From Enterovibrio nigricans DSM 22720 (GTDB taxonomy: Bacteria; Pseudomonadota; Gammaproteobacteria; Enterobacterales; Vibrionaceae), in contig NZ_FUXU01000003.1 in NCBI RefSeq assembly GCF_900167155.1, positions 80,235 to 144,234 of the forward strand: a stretch of 64,000 bases of DNA. Reading direction: 5' to 3'. The position numbers and the translations under genes are program-made. The notes below the pieces were generated by a model. That model saw nothing but the letters and a program-made list of their open reading frames with translations, did not search any database and was not told the origin of the DNA. Shown here one piece after another: positions 20,741 through 30,177 of this stretch; position 1 is the stretch's first letter, and every line of letters starts with the position of its first letter.

Positions 20741-21178
20741 TTGGCGGTGGGCATGCTTGCCCGCCGAGATCATTCAGAGCTGGAGTTGCGTCAGAAACTG
20801 GCGCAACGACAGTGCTCTCCCGAAGACATTGACGCTGCGATCGAAAACTGTCATTACCACCATTGGCTCGATGACCAACGATTTGCTGAAAGCCTCCTCC
20901 GCCAAGGTGTTTATAAAGGACACGGCTGGCAACGAATTTGCTTTGATGCCAAACGAAAGGGCATCAGTGCTGCACAACTAGAGTCTGCGCAAAAAAATCA
21001 GCAACATGACTGGTATGAGCTTGCCAAAGCACTCGCCCAGCGACGCTTCGGTGACTTAGACGGTATATTTCCAGACGTGGATTTCAAACAACGCGCTAAA
21101 TGGGTTCGATACCTTAATAGCCGCGGCTTTACTTTCGATCAAATCAACTATGCGTTAACCGCAAACGATACCGAATAG
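20741..21178 (+). CDS. recX: Regulatory protein RecX
   Basis: A ~145-residue inhibitor of RecA filament extension. RecX helical repeats are visible: LARRDHSELELRQKLAQRQ, LDDQRFAESLLRQGVYKGHGWQRI, and a third unit ending VRYLNSRGFTFDQINYAL. The start is uncertain. TTG 20741 is the first recognised start, but it has a weak ribosome binding site. The frame is open upstream to a CTG overlapping the recA stop, behind a good AGAGGAAG, so the protein may begin seven residues earlier by coupling to recA. Confidence 0.85.
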   Translation: MAVGMLARRDHSELELRQKLAQRQCSPEDIDAAIENCHYHHWLDDQRFAESLLRQGVYKGHGWQRICFDAKRKGISAAQLESAQKNQQHDWYELAKALAQRRFGDLDGIFPDVDFKQRAKWVRYLNSRGFTFDQINYALTANDTE

Positions 21179-21330
21179 AGACGAATTCCTCCTCTATACT
21201 GCGAGCTATCTTGTTTCTGCCTCTTTTCGCAACAGGTCAGGTTGTTTACAATGAGCACCAAATTGACTCTGAGCATGTCGCGTTTGATGCGATTCAGTGA
21301 TTACTACAACTCCAATTTCAGGATTAGACA

Positions 21331-23916
21331 ATGTACATGAGCACCGACGAGGTCCGCACAGCGTATCTCGAATTCTTTGAAAGCAAAGGGCATACAATTG
21401 TGCCTAGCTCATCGCTCGTGCCTGCAAACGACCCAACGCTATTGTTCACCAACGCAGGTATGAACCAGTTTAAAGATTGCTTCCTTGGTCTAGAGAAGCG
21501 CGCTTACACGCGTGCGACGACTGCGCAACGCTGTGTGCGCGCCGGTGGTAAGCACAATGACCTGGAAAACGTAGGTTTCACTGCTCGTCACCATACTTTC
21601 TTTGAAATGCTGGGTAACTTCAGCTTTGGTGACTACTTCAAGGAAGACGCTATCGCATACGCGTGGGAGTTTCTGACTGAGACGTTGAAACTGACAAAAG
21701 ACCGTCTGATGGTTACCGTTTATGAAACGGATGACGAAGCGTTTGCGCTTTGGAATGAGAAAGTGGGAATCCCTGCTGATCGCATCGTACGTATTGGTGA
21801 CAAGAAGGGCGGCAAGCCATATGAGTCAGATAACTTCTGGCAAATGGGTGATACCGGTCCTTGTGGCCCATGTACTGAGATTTTCTACGATCACGGCGAT
21901 TACATTTGGGGTGGTCCTCCGGGCTCTCCAGAAGAAGATGGCGATCGCTTCATCGAGATATGGAACAACGTATTCATGCAGTACAACCGTCATGCTGATG
22001 GCACGATGGAACCTCTGCCTAAGCCATCCGTTGATACCGGTATGGGTATCGAACGTATTGCAGCGATCATGCAAGGCGTTCACTCAAACTACGAAATCGA
22101 CATCTTCCAAACGCTGATCAAAGCAGCTGCGGAAGTGATTGGCTACGTCGACTTGTCTAATCAGTCACTGCGTGTTGTGGCTGACCACATCCGTTCATGT
22201 GCGTTCCTGATTGTTGACGGCGTGATGCCTTCAAACGAAGGCCGTGGTTATGTACTGCGTCGTATTATTCGTCGCGCAGTACGTCACGGAAATAAACTGG
22301 GTGCAAATGGCGCATTCTTCTACAAGCTTGTAGGTCCTCTGGCTGAGATCATGGGTACCGCGGGCGAAGAAATGAAGAAGCAGCAGGCAATCGTTGAGAA
22401 GGTGCTGAAGATTGAGGAAGAAAACTTCGGTCGCACCCTGGATCGCGGTATGGCTATCTTGAATGACGCGCTGGAAGCATTGGACGGTAACGTACTTGAC
22501 GGTGAAACCGTATTCAAGTTGTACGATACCTTTGGATTCCCTGCAGACTTAACAAATGACGTTGCGCGTGAGCGAGGCTTCTCTATCGATGAATACGGCT
22601 TTGAAGCTGCAATGAAAGCACAGCGTCAGCGTGCGCGCGAAGCGGGCCAGTTTGGTACTGATTACAACTCAGTGATTAAAGTTGAAAGCGATTCTGAGTT
22701 CACCGGTTACGGTGCAACAGAAGGCAAAGGCCTGATCACCGACATTTTTGTCGATGGCATGACATCTGAAGCGCTGGCAACAGCTGACGAAGCCGTTATC
22801 ATTCTCGATCAAACGCCATTCTATGCAGAATCAGGCGGTCAATGCGGCGACGCTGGCTTCTTGATGACTGACGCTGGCAAATTTGAAGTCATTGATACCC
22901 AGAAATTCGGTGCAGCAATTGGTCATCGTGGCAAACTGGTTGACGGTACGCTAAGCGTTGGTGACAACGTTGAAGCAAAAGTGGACGCGGCACGTCGTCA
23001 AGCGATTGCATTGAACCACTCTGCGACGCACCTCCTACACGAAGCGCTGCGCCTTGTTCTGGGTGAGCACGTTCAACAAAAAGGTTCTTTGGTTCGCGCT
23101 GAAGGCCTACGATTCGACTTCTCTCACTTAGAAGCGGTGAAGCCAGAAGAGCTGCGTACCGTTGAGAAAATGGTTAACGAGCAAATTCGTCGCAATCATG
23201 AAGTGAGCACCGACATCATGGACATTGAGTCAGCGAAAGCGAAAGGCGCGATGGCTTTGTTTGGTGAGAAATACGATGACAACGTGCGTGTGTTGAGCAT
23301 GGGCGACTTCTCTATCGAATTGTGTGGTGGTATCCACGCAAACCGTACGGGCGACATCGGTATGCTGAAAATCGTTTCTGAAGGTGGTATTGCAGCAGGC
23401 GTGCGTCGTATCGAAGCGGTAACGGGCCAAGGCGCGGAAGAAGCGTTCTATCGTCAGCAGCAGGAGTTTTCTCAGAAGGTGTCGGATTCTCAAAATCGTG
23501 CCAAAGCACTTGAGAAAGAAATCCAATTACTGAAAGAAAAATTGGCAGCGCAGGAAAGCGCGAGCCTGATCAACAATGTGAAAGACATTAACGGCGTTAA
23601 GGTATTGATCAGCGCACTAAACGGCGCCGACAGTAAAGCACTGCGTACCATGGTTGATGATTTGAAAAACCAAATGGGTAGTGGTGTGGTGTTCCTTAGC
23701 AATGTTGCTGATGACAAAGTTAGCTTGATTGCAGGCGTGACCAAAGACCTGACGGGTAACGTGAAAGCGGGTGAGCTTGTAAACATGGTTGCACAGCAAG
23801 TCGGCGGTAAAGGCGGTGGTCGTCCCGATATGGCGCAGGCAGGCGGTACAGATGTTGCCGCGTTGCCAGCAGCGATGGAGACTGTTGCACCTTGGTTGAC
23901 TGAACGTTTGCAATAA
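21331..23916 (+). CDS. alaS: Alanine--tRNA ligase
   Basis: An 861-residue class II synthetase (E. coli 876). Domains in order: aminoacylation core from residue ~5 ([20 protein letters not shown], motif 2 region [21 protein letters not shown]); tRNA recognition region to ~450; editing domain with the zinc-ligand motif [12 protein letters not shown] and CGGIH (about residues 565-670); C-Ala domain with a coiled coil ([15 protein letters not shown]) and the glycine-rich [18 protein letters not shown] 21331 follows AGGA eight bases upstream. A strong terminator separates it from the csrA leader. Confidence 0.98.
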   Translation: MYMSTDEVRTAYLEFFESKGHTIVPSSSLVPANDPTLLFTNAGMNQFKDCFLGLEKRAYTRATTAQRCVRAGGKHNDLENVGFTARHHTFFEMLGNFSFGDYFKEDAIAYAWEFLTETLKLTKDRLMVTVYETDDEAFALWNEKVGIPADRIVRIGDKKGGKPYESDNFWQMGDTGPCGPCTEIFYDHGDYIWGGPPGSPEEDGDRFIEIWNNVFMQYNRHADGTMEPLPKPSVDTGMGIERIAAIMQGVHSNYEIDIFQTLIKAAAEVIGYVDLSNQSLRVVADHIRSCAFLIVDGVMPSNEGRGYVLRRIIRRAVRHGNKLGANGAFFYKLVGPLAEIMGTAGEEMKKQQAIVEKVLKIEEENFGRTLDRGMAILNDALEALDGNVLDGETVFKLYDTFGFPADLTNDVARERGFSIDEYGFEAAMKAQRQRAREAGQFGTDYNSVIKVESDSEFTGYGATEGKGLITDIFVDGMTSEALATADEAVIILDQTPFYAESGGQCGDAGFLMTDAGKFEVIDTQKFGAAIGHRGKLVDGTLSVGDNVEAKVDAARRQAIALNHSATHLLHEALRLVLGEHVQQKGSLVRAEGLRFDFSHLEAVKPEELRTVEKMVNEQIRRNHEVSTDIMDIESAKAKGAMALFGEKYDDNVRVLSMGDFSIELCGGIHANRTGDIGMLKIVSEGGIAAGVRRIEAVTGQGAEEAFYRQQQEFSQKVSDSQNRAKALEKEIQLLKEKLAAQESASLINNVKDINGVKVLISALNGADSKALRTMVDDLKNQMGSGVVFLSNVADDKVSLIAGVTKDLTGNVKAGELVNMVAQQVGGKGGGRPDMAQAGGTDVAALPAAMETVAPWLTERLQ

Positions 23917-23944
23917 AAAAACGTTAAGAAAACAGTACGTAAAG

Positions 23945-23972
23945 AAAGGCTTCCTCTGGAAGCCTTTTTTCG
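23945..23972 (+). terminator. Terminator after alaS
   Basis: Perfect 10-bp stem AAAGGCTTCC/GGAAGCCTTT with a TCT loop and a T-rich tail. Confidence 0.9.
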
Positions 23973-23998
23973 TTTATTTTCTTTGTTGAGTTTATTCT

Positions 23999-24026
23999 TT
24001 GCACTTTTTTTTTAACGCTGTATAGT
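23999..24026 (+). promoter_or_regulatory. Putative sigma-70 promoter for csrA
   Basis: TTGCAC (23999-24004), a 16-base spacer and TATAGT (24021-24026). It lies immediately after the alaS terminator and about 370 bases ahead of csrA, implying a long untranslated leader. Confidence 0.65.
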
Positions 24027-24397
24027 GCATCGCCTTAAAGAGTGTGAGGCTTTTTATTAAGCTAAATTCACCAAATTTTTTGCGCCGGTAGGATGAACTT
24101 TTCTTGCCTCGCAGTATCTCACAACGTGATCTTCTGGGCACAGGGGTCACAATGTCTGGATTCTATGTGCAAAATCTCATTGGCAAACTGGAGTTGGCCA
24201 AAGAAATAAGCCATATTGAAAAACCAGACGGACACGATTGCTCGAAGGACGTGTTCGACAAAAGGATGCTCGCAAGGAAGGAAAGTAGTTGACCGTCCAT
24301 CTCGGAGCTTAAGCTGCCGTATGAGTTTACTTCGTGCAGTAAGAAGACCAAACAGACTCAACGAAAAGAAAGTTGTAATTACTCAAGGAGTAGAAGA
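24027..24397 (+). other. Long csrA leader / alaS-csrA intergenic region
   Basis: About 370 bases with no convincing gene. It contains many GGA triplets (for example GTAGGATG, CTGGAG, GAAGGACG, AAAAGGATG, CAAGGAAGGAAAG, CGGAGC and the ribosome binding site CAAGGAGTAG), the core of CsrA binding sites, so autoregulation of csrA through its own leader is plausible. In Vibrio, as I recall, lysC lies between alaS and csrA; no lysC remnant is recognisable here. A 62-codon open frame at 24104-24292 has no recognisable similarity and was not accepted. Confidence 0.5.
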
Positions 24398-24595
24398 ATG
24401 CTGATTTTGACTCGTCGCGTTGGTGAAACGCTGATGATTGGTGATGAAGTTACCGTAACTGTGCTGGGCGTTAAAGGCAACCAAGTACGTATTGGTGTAA
24501 ATGCACCAAAAGAGGTTTCTGTACACCGTGAAGAAATCTACATGCGCATACAAGCTGAGAAGGGTAACCCAGCACCGACTGGCGGCAACTTCTAA
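24398..24595 (+). CDS. csrA: Carbon storage regulator CsrA
   Basis: A 65-residue global RNA-binding regulator that dimerises and binds GGA motifs in mRNA leaders. [20 protein letters not shown] and the C-terminal [16 protein letters not shown] are canonical, including the RNA-contacting residues LTRR at the N-terminus and VHREEI. It has a strong ribosome binding site (AAGGAG) that is itself a candidate CsrA site. A terminator follows, then the tRNA cluster. Confidence 0.98.
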   Translation: MLILTRRVGETLMIGDEVTVTVLGVKGNQVRIGVNAPKEVSVHREEIYMRIQAEKGNPAPTGGNF

Positions 24596-24619
24596 ATAAA
24601 AGCGTATTGTGATTTACTT

Positions 24620-24646
24620 AAGGCCGACATTTGATCGGCCTTTTTG
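24620..24646 (+). terminator. Terminator after csrA
   Basis: AGGCCGA/TCGGCCT stem (24621-24627 with 24635-24641) followed by five T residues. Confidence 0.85.
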
Positions 24647-24763
24647 TTAAATATAGGCTGTTCATTTAAAACGCAATTCGCGGTTTTTTTATGCCGTCAT
24701 GTGGTAAAGTGGCGGAGAAGTGTCCAAACGCATCATGAAAGTGATTTTTTCAGGATAAAGTGT

Positions 24764-24791
24764 TTGACATATTTTGGCGTCACAGTAATAT
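24764..24791 (+). promoter_or_regulatory. Promoter of the Ser/Arg tRNA cluster
   Basis: A consensus -35 TTGACA (24764-24769), 16-base spacer and TAATAT (24786-24791) followed by the GC-rich discriminator GTGCCTCCGC. This is the pattern of growth-rate- and stringently controlled stable RNA promoters. It lies 15 bases ahead of the first tRNA unit. Confidence 0.8.
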
Positions 24792-24806
24792 GTGCCTCCG
24801 CAAGAC

Positions 24807-24891
24807 GGTGAGGTGGCCGAGAGGCTGAAGGCGCTCCCCTGCTAAGGGAGTATACGGTTTATAGCCGTATCGAGGGTTCGAATCCCTCCTT
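24807..24891 (+). pseudogene. tRNA-Ser(GCU) copy lacking its 3' acceptor strand
   Basis: From 24807 to 24891 this is identical to the intact tRNA-Ser at 24999-25091, including the anticodon loop CTGCTAA and the variable arm. It then breaks off: the intact copy continues CACCGCCA, while this one continues AAATGCAACC. The acceptor stem (5' GGTGAGG) therefore cannot close and there is no encoded CCA. The foreign 3' sequence is the same as that preceding the tRNA-Arg at 25228. This is either a recombination remnant or an assembly misjoin in the repeat. Confidence 0.8.
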
Positions 24892-24911
24892 AAATGCAAC
24901 CGAATTGTTGC

Positions 24912-24988
24912 GCGCTCGTAGCTCAGCTGGATAGAGTACCTGGCTACGAACCAGGCGGTCGGAGGTTCGAATCCTCCCGAGCGCGCCA
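24912..24988 (+). tRNA. tRNA-Arg (ACG), copy 1
   Basis: A 77-base tRNA with CCA encoded. The anticodon loop CTACGAA gives anticodon ACG (read as ICG for CGN codons). The acceptor stem GCGCTCG/CGAGCGC pairs perfectly. The T arm GGAGGTTCGAATCCTCC is canonical. Confidence 0.95.
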
Positions 24989-24998
24989 TGATTTGTGC

Positions 24999-25091
24999 GG
25001 TGAGGTGGCCGAGAGGCTGAAGGCGCTCCCCTGCTAAGGGAGTATACGGTTTATAGCCGTATCGAGGGTTCGAATCCCTCCTTCACCGCCA
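24999..25091 (+). tRNA. tRNA-Ser (GCU)
   Basis: A 93-base class II tRNA with long variable arm (TATACGG..CCGTAT), anticodon GCT in the loop CTGCTAA, reading AGC/AGU. The acceptor GGTGAGG/CTTCACC pairs with one G-T, and CCA is encoded. Confidence 0.95.
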
Positions 25092-25103
25092 TTCTTGCAC
25101 TGC

Positions 25104-25180
25104 GCGACCGTAGCTCAGCTGGATAGAGTACCTGGCTACGAACCAGGCGGTCGGAGGTTCGAATCCTCCCGGTCGCGCCA
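25104..25180 (+). tRNA. tRNA-Arg (ACG), copy 2
   Basis: A 77-base tRNA with the same body as copy 1 but a different, perfectly paired acceptor stem, GCGACCG/CGGTCGC. CCA is encoded. Confidence 0.95.
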
Positions 25181-25227
25181 TTATTTTTATTTCCTGATTG
25201 TGTCAGGAAATGCAACCGAATTGTTGC

Positions 25228-25304
25228 GCGCTCGTAGCTCAGCTGGATAGAGTACCTGGCTACGAACCAGGCGGTCGGAGGTTCGAATCCTCCCGGTCGC
25301 GCCA
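25228..25304 (+). tRNA. tRNA-Arg (ACG), copy 3, chimeric acceptor stem
   Basis: The body is identical to copies 1 and 2. The 5' acceptor strand GCGCTCG and 20 bases of upstream flank are those of copy 1, whereas the 3' strand CGGTCGC is that of copy 2. The stem therefore has a C-U mismatch at pair 4-69 and a U-G at 5-68. CCA is present. Function may be reduced if the sequence is right. Confidence 0.85.
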
Positions 25305-25406
25305 TTCTTATCTGTGATACCCCTAAGGCATTTGCCTTTCCAAGGACGAAGCTCCGTTTCCGACGAAGCGCTTAGCATCCGGATTGATGCATGAAGTGAT
25401 TACTGC

Positions 25407-25483
25407 GCCCTCGTAGCTCAGCTGGATAGAGTACCTGGCTACGAACCAGGCGGTCGGAGGTTCGAATCCTCCCGGTCGCGCCA
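25407..25483 (+). tRNA. tRNA-Arg (ACG), copy 4, mismatched acceptor stem
   Basis: The body is identical to the other copies. The 5' acceptor strand GCCCTCG does not match the 3' strand CGGTCGC: pairs 3-70 (C-C) and 4-69 (C-U) are broken and 5-68 is U-G. The expected partner would be CGAGGGC. The 3' half is again the copy 2 version. Confidence 0.82.
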
Positions 25484-25922
25484 TTTCTTCTTTTTTGCAT
25501 TTTCATGCAAATATCAAGAATAATTCCCCAGCTTAAATTCTCCTGCAGTATCTCAATCCCCATTATTTTCTATTGTTTTACTTTTGCTTAGCCCATTCCT
25601 TTCGCATAAACCCCAAAAAACCATATATATCTTTCAATAAAACGCTATTTTTTAGCATGTTTATTTGGCAACAAATTAAGTAGCCAATCCTCAATCGCGA
25701 ATTAACACAATGGCAACAATTGCGTATTTTTATTGCGTCAGAGGCCGAAAATGGCACAATTCATGAACATTACAGGATTGTCTTCATTGTCATTTGTTAG
25801 TATTTTGACCACCTACTTAAATGAATAAGTAAAATCTCAAAAAAAAGTAACACCTATTTTCGAGATTGACGGGACTGATGGAAGTTTTAGTTTTGTCAGT
25901 AGGATGCAAAGGAAGCAAAGAT
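25484..25922 (+). other. Intergenic region between tRNA cluster and oadG
   Basis: No gene is seen in about 440 bases. The first part is T-rich (TTTCTTCTTTTTTGC) and may end tRNA transcription. The region is AT-rich up to about 25860 and presumably contains the oad promoter. A short inverted repeat ACTTA-N6-TAAGT is at 25815-25830. No riboswitch or terminator of standard form was recognised. Confidence 0.4.
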
Positions 25923-26168
25923 ATGGATCTGGGAAGTACACTCCAGCAGGCTGCCGCGCTCATGCTTACAGGTATGATGGTAGTTTTCATTTTTCTCACC
26001 ACTTTGATTGGCTTGGTCAAACTTATGTCCAAGCTTGTCCCTGAAGAACTGCCGCCTCAAACAGCCTCGACAACGATGCCTTCAAGCAATGTGAACGGGC
26101 AAATTCCAGGGGAAACGATCGCAGCGATTTCTGCTGCAGTGCACAAATACCGTAGTCGCCAGCGTTAG
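25923..26168 (+). CDS. oadG: Oxaloacetate decarboxylase gamma subunit OadG
   Basis: An 81-residue single-span membrane protein that ties the alpha subunit to the membrane beta subunit of the Na+-pumping oxaloacetate decarboxylase. It has one transmembrane helix (ALMLTGMMVVFIFLTTLIGL), then a Pro/Thr/Ser-rich linker and a C-terminal helix AAISAAVHKYRSRQR, the usual OadG pattern. ATG 25923 follows AAGGA; the longer frame from 25866 is rejected. It is first in oadGAB. Confidence 0.92.
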   Translation: MDLGSTLQQAAALMLTGMMVVFIFLTTLIGLVKLMSKLVPEELPPQTASTTMPSSNVNGQIPGETIAAISAAVHKYRSRQR

Positions 26169-26205
26169 CTGATGCGAAACATACAATTACAAGGAGTTAT
26201 GTCGT

Positions 26206-28002
26206 ATGTCTAAGCCACTCGCTATAACCGATGTTGTCTTGCGCGATGCGCACCAATCTTTATTTGCAACTCGTATGCGTCTCGATGACATGTTACCAAT
26301 CGCCGCTGCGTTAGATGATATTGGCTACTGGTCATTGGAAACATGGGGCGGAGCAACGTTTGATGCGTGTATCCGTTTTCTGGGGGAAGACCCTTGGGTT
26401 CGCCTGCGTGAACTGAAAAAGGCTATGCCTAAGACCCCGATGCAAATGCTGCTGCGTGGTCAAAACCTGTTGGGCTATCGTCACTATGCGGATGACGTGG
26501 TTGATAAATTCGTTGAACGTGCACATGCCAATGGTATGGATGTGTTCCGGATTTTTGATGCGATGAATGATGTTCGCAACTTTGAGCGCGCTGTAAAAGC
26601 GACGATCAATGTTGGTGCTCACGCTCAGGGTACACTTTCTTACACTACTAGCCCTTACCATACTCTGGATACATGGACCGATTTGGCGAAGCGCCTAGAA
26701 GATCTTGGCTGCCATTCTCTGTGTATTAAAGACATGTCCGGTCTTCTTAAGCCGTATGAAGCGGAAGAGTTGATCAGCCGAATCAAAGCCTCTACTGATA
26801 TCCCGTTGGCACTGCACTGCCACGCAACGACAGGCCTTTCTGCTGCGACAGCAGTGAAAGCGGTAGAAGCAGGGATTGATATCCTTGATACTGCGATTTC
26901 TTCCATGAGCCAGACCTATGGCCATACACCAACAGAAACTGTGGTTGCTATGCTGCAAGGTGCCGAGCGCGATACCGGCCTAGACCTTGAGAAACTTGAG
27001 CCGATAGCTGCTTATTTCCGTGAAGTCCGTAAAAAGTACGCCAAGTTCGAAGGCCAATTGAAAGGTATCGACTCGCGTATCCTGATTGCTCAGGTACCGG
27101 GCGGGATGCTGACCAATATGGAAGGCCAGTTGAAAGAGCAAGGCGCGGCTGATCGTATGGACGAAGTATTGCTTGAAATCCCACGTGTGCGTGAAGATTT
27201 GGGCTTTATTCCATTGGTTACGCCAACCTCTCAAATCGTAGGCACGCAGGCTGTGATCAACGTGTTGACTGGTGAACGTTATAAGAGCATCACCAAGGAA
27301 ACAGCGGGTGTGTTGAAAGGCGAGTATGGCGCAGCGCCAACGGAAGTGAACAAAGAGCTTCAAGCGCGTGTTCTTGACGGTGGTGAAGCCATCACTTGTC
27401 GCCCAGCGGATCTACTTAAGCCTGAGCTGCACATTCTGACTGACGAGCTAATTGCGAAGTCAAAAGAAGATGGTATTTTACTTGCTGAAGCGCAAGTTGA
27501 TGATGTTCTGACTTACTCACTGTTCCCACAAGTAGGTTTGAAATTTCTGAAAAACCGTGGCAATCCGGATGCGTTTGAACCAGCTCCAGGCAAAGAGCCT
27601 GCACCAGTTGCTCAAGCTCCTCAAGCGGCTGCTCCAGCACCTGCTGCTGGCGCGACCGAAGCATACAGCGTTCAGGTTAATGGTCAGGTATACGATGTTG
27701 TTGTTGGCTCTCAAGGCGAACTGACATCTGTCACGCCGGCCGCAGGAACCCAAACCGCGGCACCTGTGTCAGCACCAACAGCAGGTACTGCAGAAGCGGT
27801 TGCTGCTCCACTGGCGGGGAACATTTTTAAAGTGGTTGCCAAACAAGGCAATGAGGTGAAAGAAGGCGATGTTCTGCTGATCCTCGAAGCGATGAAGATG
27901 GAAACCGAAGTTCGTGCGGCACGCTCTGGTGTGGTTCAAGATGTCATGGTGAAAGAAGGTGATTCGGTCACTGTTGGTTCTCCATTGATGAGCCTGGCGT
28001 AA
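26206..28002 (+). CDS. oadA: Oxaloacetate decarboxylase alpha subunit OadA (biotin carboxyltransferase)
   Basis: A 598-residue soluble subunit that transfers the carboxyl group from oxaloacetate to biotin. The N-terminal HMGL-like barrel contains [18 protein letters not shown] with the metal ligand Asp, [11 protein letters not shown], and [10 protein letters not shown] with the metal-binding His-x-His. The conserved carboxylase domain follows (about 320-455), then an Ala/Pro-rich linker (about 465-490), and a C-terminal biotinyl domain with EAMKMETEV, in which Lys564 carries biotin. It lies between oadG and oadB and is co-transcribed with them. Confidence 0.97.
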   Translation: MSKPLAITDVVLRDAHQSLFATRMRLDDMLPIAAALDDIGYWSLETWGGATFDACIRFLGEDPWVRLRELKKAMPKTPMQMLLRGQNLLGYRHYADDVVDKFVERAHANGMDVFRIFDAMNDVRNFERAVKATINVGAHAQGTLSYTTSPYHTLDTWTDLAKRLEDLGCHSLCIKDMSGLLKPYEAEELISRIKASTDIPLALHCHATTGLSAATAVKAVEAGIDILDTAISSMSQTYGHTPTETVVAMLQGAERDTGLDLEKLEPIAAYFREVRKKYAKFEGQLKGIDSRILIAQVPGGMLTNMEGQLKEQGAADRMDEVLLEIPRVREDLGFIPLVTPTSQIVGTQAVINVLTGERYKSITKETAGVLKGEYGAAPTEVNKELQARVLDGGEAITCRPADLLKPELHILTDELIAKSKEDGILLAEAQVDDVLTYSLFPQVGLKFLKNRGNPDAFEPAPGKEPAPVAQAPQAAAPAPAAGATEAYSVQVNGQVYDVVVGSQGELTSVTPAAGTQTAAPVSAPTAGTAEAVAAPLAGNIFKVVAKQGNEVKEGDVLLILEAMKMETEVRAARSGVVQDVMVKEGDSVTVGSPLMSLA

Positions 28003-28012
28003 GAGGGTAAAC

Positions 28013-29143
28013 ATGGAAGGTTTATTAATCCTCTGGTCTGAAACTGGTCTGGCGAATTTTGACTTTGGCCAGCTAGTCATGATCACCGTCGGCTGTGTAC
28101 TGCTTTATCTTGCCATTCGCAAGGGCTTTGAGCCCTTGCTGTTACTCCCGATTGGTTTTGGTGCAGTGTTAGCGAACATCCCAAATGCAGGCTTCACGGA
28201 GCCGGGTGGTGTGCTTTACTACATCTACTATGTGGGTATTGAGTCCGGTATTTTCCCGCTCCTGATCTTTATGGGTGTAGGGGCAATGACCGACTTTGGT
28301 GCTTTGATAGCAAACCCTCGTACTCTGTTGTTAGGTGCGGCGGCGCAGTTTGGTATTTTCGCCACATTGTTCGGTGCAATCCTGTTGAACTTGATACCTG
28401 GCATGGATTTCACACTGGCAGATGCCGCGTCTATCGCTATCATCGGTGGTGCGGATGGCCCAACGGCGATCTTCTTGGCGAGCCGATTGTCGCCGGATCT
28501 GTTGGGTGCTATTGCAGTAGCGGCATACAGCTACATGGCACTGGTACCAATTATCCAGCCGCCAATCATGAAAGCACTGACGACACCTGAAGAACGTAAG
28601 ATAAAGATGGATCAACTCCGTCATGTGTCTAAAGCAGAAAAGATCATCTTCCCGTTAGCGGTACTGATGATGGCGATTCTGTTCCTGCCGTCTGCAACAC
28701 CGTTGGTAGGTATGTTCTGTCTGGGGAACTTGATGCGAGAAAGTGGTGTGGTTGACCGTCTGTCCAACACTGCACAGAACGAGCTCATCAATATCGTGAC
28801 CATCTTCTTGGGTCTGGCCGTCGGTTCTAAGCTTCAGGCAAATGAGTTCCTGCAGTTTGAGACGTTGGGCATTTTGGTTCTGGGAGCTGTGGCCTTTAGT
28901 ATTGGTACTGCAGCTGGCGTTTTGATGGCGAAGTTGCTGAACAAATACAGCAAAGACAGTATAAATCCTTTGATTGGTGCAGCTGGTGTATCTGCAGTAC
29001 CGATGGCTGCGCGTGTGGTAAACAAAGTCGGTCTTGAGGCGAACTCTCAAAACTTCTTGTTGATGCACGCGATGGGACCAAACGTAGCGGGTGTATTGGG
29101 TTCAGCTGTTGCAGCAGGTGTTCTATTGGCTCTGGTTGGCTAA
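28013..29143 (+). CDS. oadB: Oxaloacetate decarboxylase beta subunit OadB (Na+ pump)
   Basis: A 376-residue polytopic membrane protein (about nine to eleven hydrophobic segments) that decarboxylates carboxybiotin and exports Na+. The Na+-site motif [15 protein letters not shown] with the essential Asp is present, as is [12 protein letters not shown] and the C-terminal [18 protein letters not shown]. It starts ten bases after oadA and is followed by a terminator. The complex lets the cell use citrate or oxaloacetate fermentation to build a sodium gradient. Confidence 0.97.
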   Translation: MEGLLILWSETGLANFDFGQLVMITVGCVLLYLAIRKGFEPLLLLPIGFGAVLANIPNAGFTEPGGVLYYIYYVGIESGIFPLLIFMGVGAMTDFGALIANPRTLLLGAAAQFGIFATLFGAILLNLIPGMDFTLADAASIAIIGGADGPTAIFLASRLSPDLLGAIAVAAYSYMALVPIIQPPIMKALTTPEERKIKMDQLRHVSKAEKIIFPLAVLMMAILFLPSATPLVGMFCLGNLMRESGVVDRLSNTAQNELINIVTIFLGLAVGSKLQANEFLQFETLGILVLGAVAFSIGTAAGVLMAKLLNKYSKDSINPLIGAAGVSAVPMAARVVNKVGLEANSQNFLLMHAMGPNVAGVLGSAVAAGVLLALVG

Positions 29144-29166
29144 CCTAAGCGAAACGAAAATAAACA

Positions 29167-29196
29167 GGCGGAAGGCATTGAGTCTTCCGCCTTTTT
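29167..29196 (+). terminator. Terminator of oadGAB
   Basis: GGCGGAAG/CTTCCGCC stem with a 9-base loop followed by six T residues. Confidence 0.9.
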
Positions 29197-29241
29197 TATT
29201 GACACTGTTCGTCTCTCACTGAGCATGTAAGGACGACAGGT

Positions 29242-30177
29242 ATGTCTCAAAACCTTCAACTGGCTATCACCGCATTTGGTGGCCCAGAAACTCTCAAGCT
29301 TCAACACTCTTCGATACCTACACCCAGTGAAAACCTTGTATTAGTGAAGGTAGCGTTCGCTGGTGTTAACCCCATTGATGCTAAAACACGTGCAGGATTA
29401 GGGTGGGGTGCGGAGAAAATAAAAGACAGCTTACCTTGGGTTCCCGGTTTTGATGCTGCCGGCACTGTCGTGTCAGATGGTGCAGCGTTTAACGCAGGTG
29501 AGCGCGTAGTTGGCCGTATTGTTGAAGGCGGTGGCTACGGCCAATATCTCCTCGCTGATGCGTCTGCGCTAACTCGTATTCCCGATGCTGTTTCTTTCCA
29601 GCAAGCGGCTTGCTTACCCGTAGCGGGACTGACGGCACTGCAAGCGTTGGAGCTCGCGAACGTTAAGGCTGGCGACCGTGTACTTATTCTTGCTGGGGCG
29701 GGTGGTGTTGGCCATATCGCCATCCAACTAGCGAAAGCCAAGGGAGCGACGGTATTTACGAGCGTCTCTTCCACAAATACGGCATTTGTGTCTTCGCTGG
29801 GGGCGACAGCTCTCGACTACAACGAAAGTGCATTAGAGAGACAAGTGCGAGACGTAGATGTCTTGATTGACCTGATGGGTGGCGATGTTGGCGAAGCCGC
29901 ACTGGCATGTATAAAGAGTGGGGGCCGTGTTGTCACTGTGCCAACTATCACTGCGCCACGTATTATTGAGGCTGCTGAAGCGAATAGCATTTCCGCTCAG
30001 GGAATGCTGGTCCAACCCAATGCCGTGCAACTCGATGTACTCTTGGCTGCCATTGAAGCAAAAACTTTGCTGATAGAAATTACTAAAACCTACCCGCTTG
30101 AGCAGGGCGTTCAAGCGCACGTAGATATTCAAACTGGCCGCACGCGCGGCAAAATTCTGCTGGAGATGCCTGAATGA
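29242..30177 (+). CDS. Zinc-independent MDR-family alcohol dehydrogenase / quinone oxidoreductase
   Basis: A 311-residue medium-chain dehydrogenase/reductase. The N-terminal GroES-like fold has FAGVNPIDAKTRAG and VPGFDAAGTV, and the Rossmann domain has AGAGGVGHIAIQLAKAKGA as the NADP-binding motif (about residues 150-168). Catalytic-zinc cysteines are absent, so it belongs to the quinone oxidoreductase-like branch that uses NADPH on enones or quinones; the substrate is unknown. It overlaps the following phosphatase by four bases (ATGA), so the two are translationally coupled. As I recall, a similar gene occupies this position in Vibrio cholerae. Confidence 0.85.
   Translation: MSQNLQLAITAFGGPETLKLQHSSIPTPSENLVLVKVAFAGVNPIDAKTRAGLGWGAEKIKDSLPWVPGFDAAGTVVSDGAAFNAGERVVGRIVEGGGYGQYLLADASALTRIPDAVSFQQAACLPVAGLTALQALELANVKAGDRVLILAGAGGVGHIAIQLAKAKGATVFTSVSSTNTAFVSSLGATALDYNESALERQVRDVDVLIDLMGGDVGEAALACIKSGGRVVTVPTITAPRIIEAAEANSISAQGMLVQPNAVQLDVLLAAIEAKTLLIEITKTYPLEQGVQAHVDIQTGRTRGKILLEMPE

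Noticed and set aside
24104..24292. 62-codon frame in the csrA leader
   Set aside because: No recognisable domain, no good ribosome binding site, and it lies inside a leader rich in CsrA-type GGA motifs.
24780..25563. Minus-strand open frames beginning MARSGGFEPPTAWF and GRIRTSDRLVRSQVLYPAEL
   Set aside because: These are antisense translations of the Ser and Arg tRNA genes, a well-known spurious annotation artefact.
25866..25922. 19-codon N-terminal extension of oadG
   Set aside because: OadG starts near its transmembrane helix; ATG 25923 has the better ribosome binding site.
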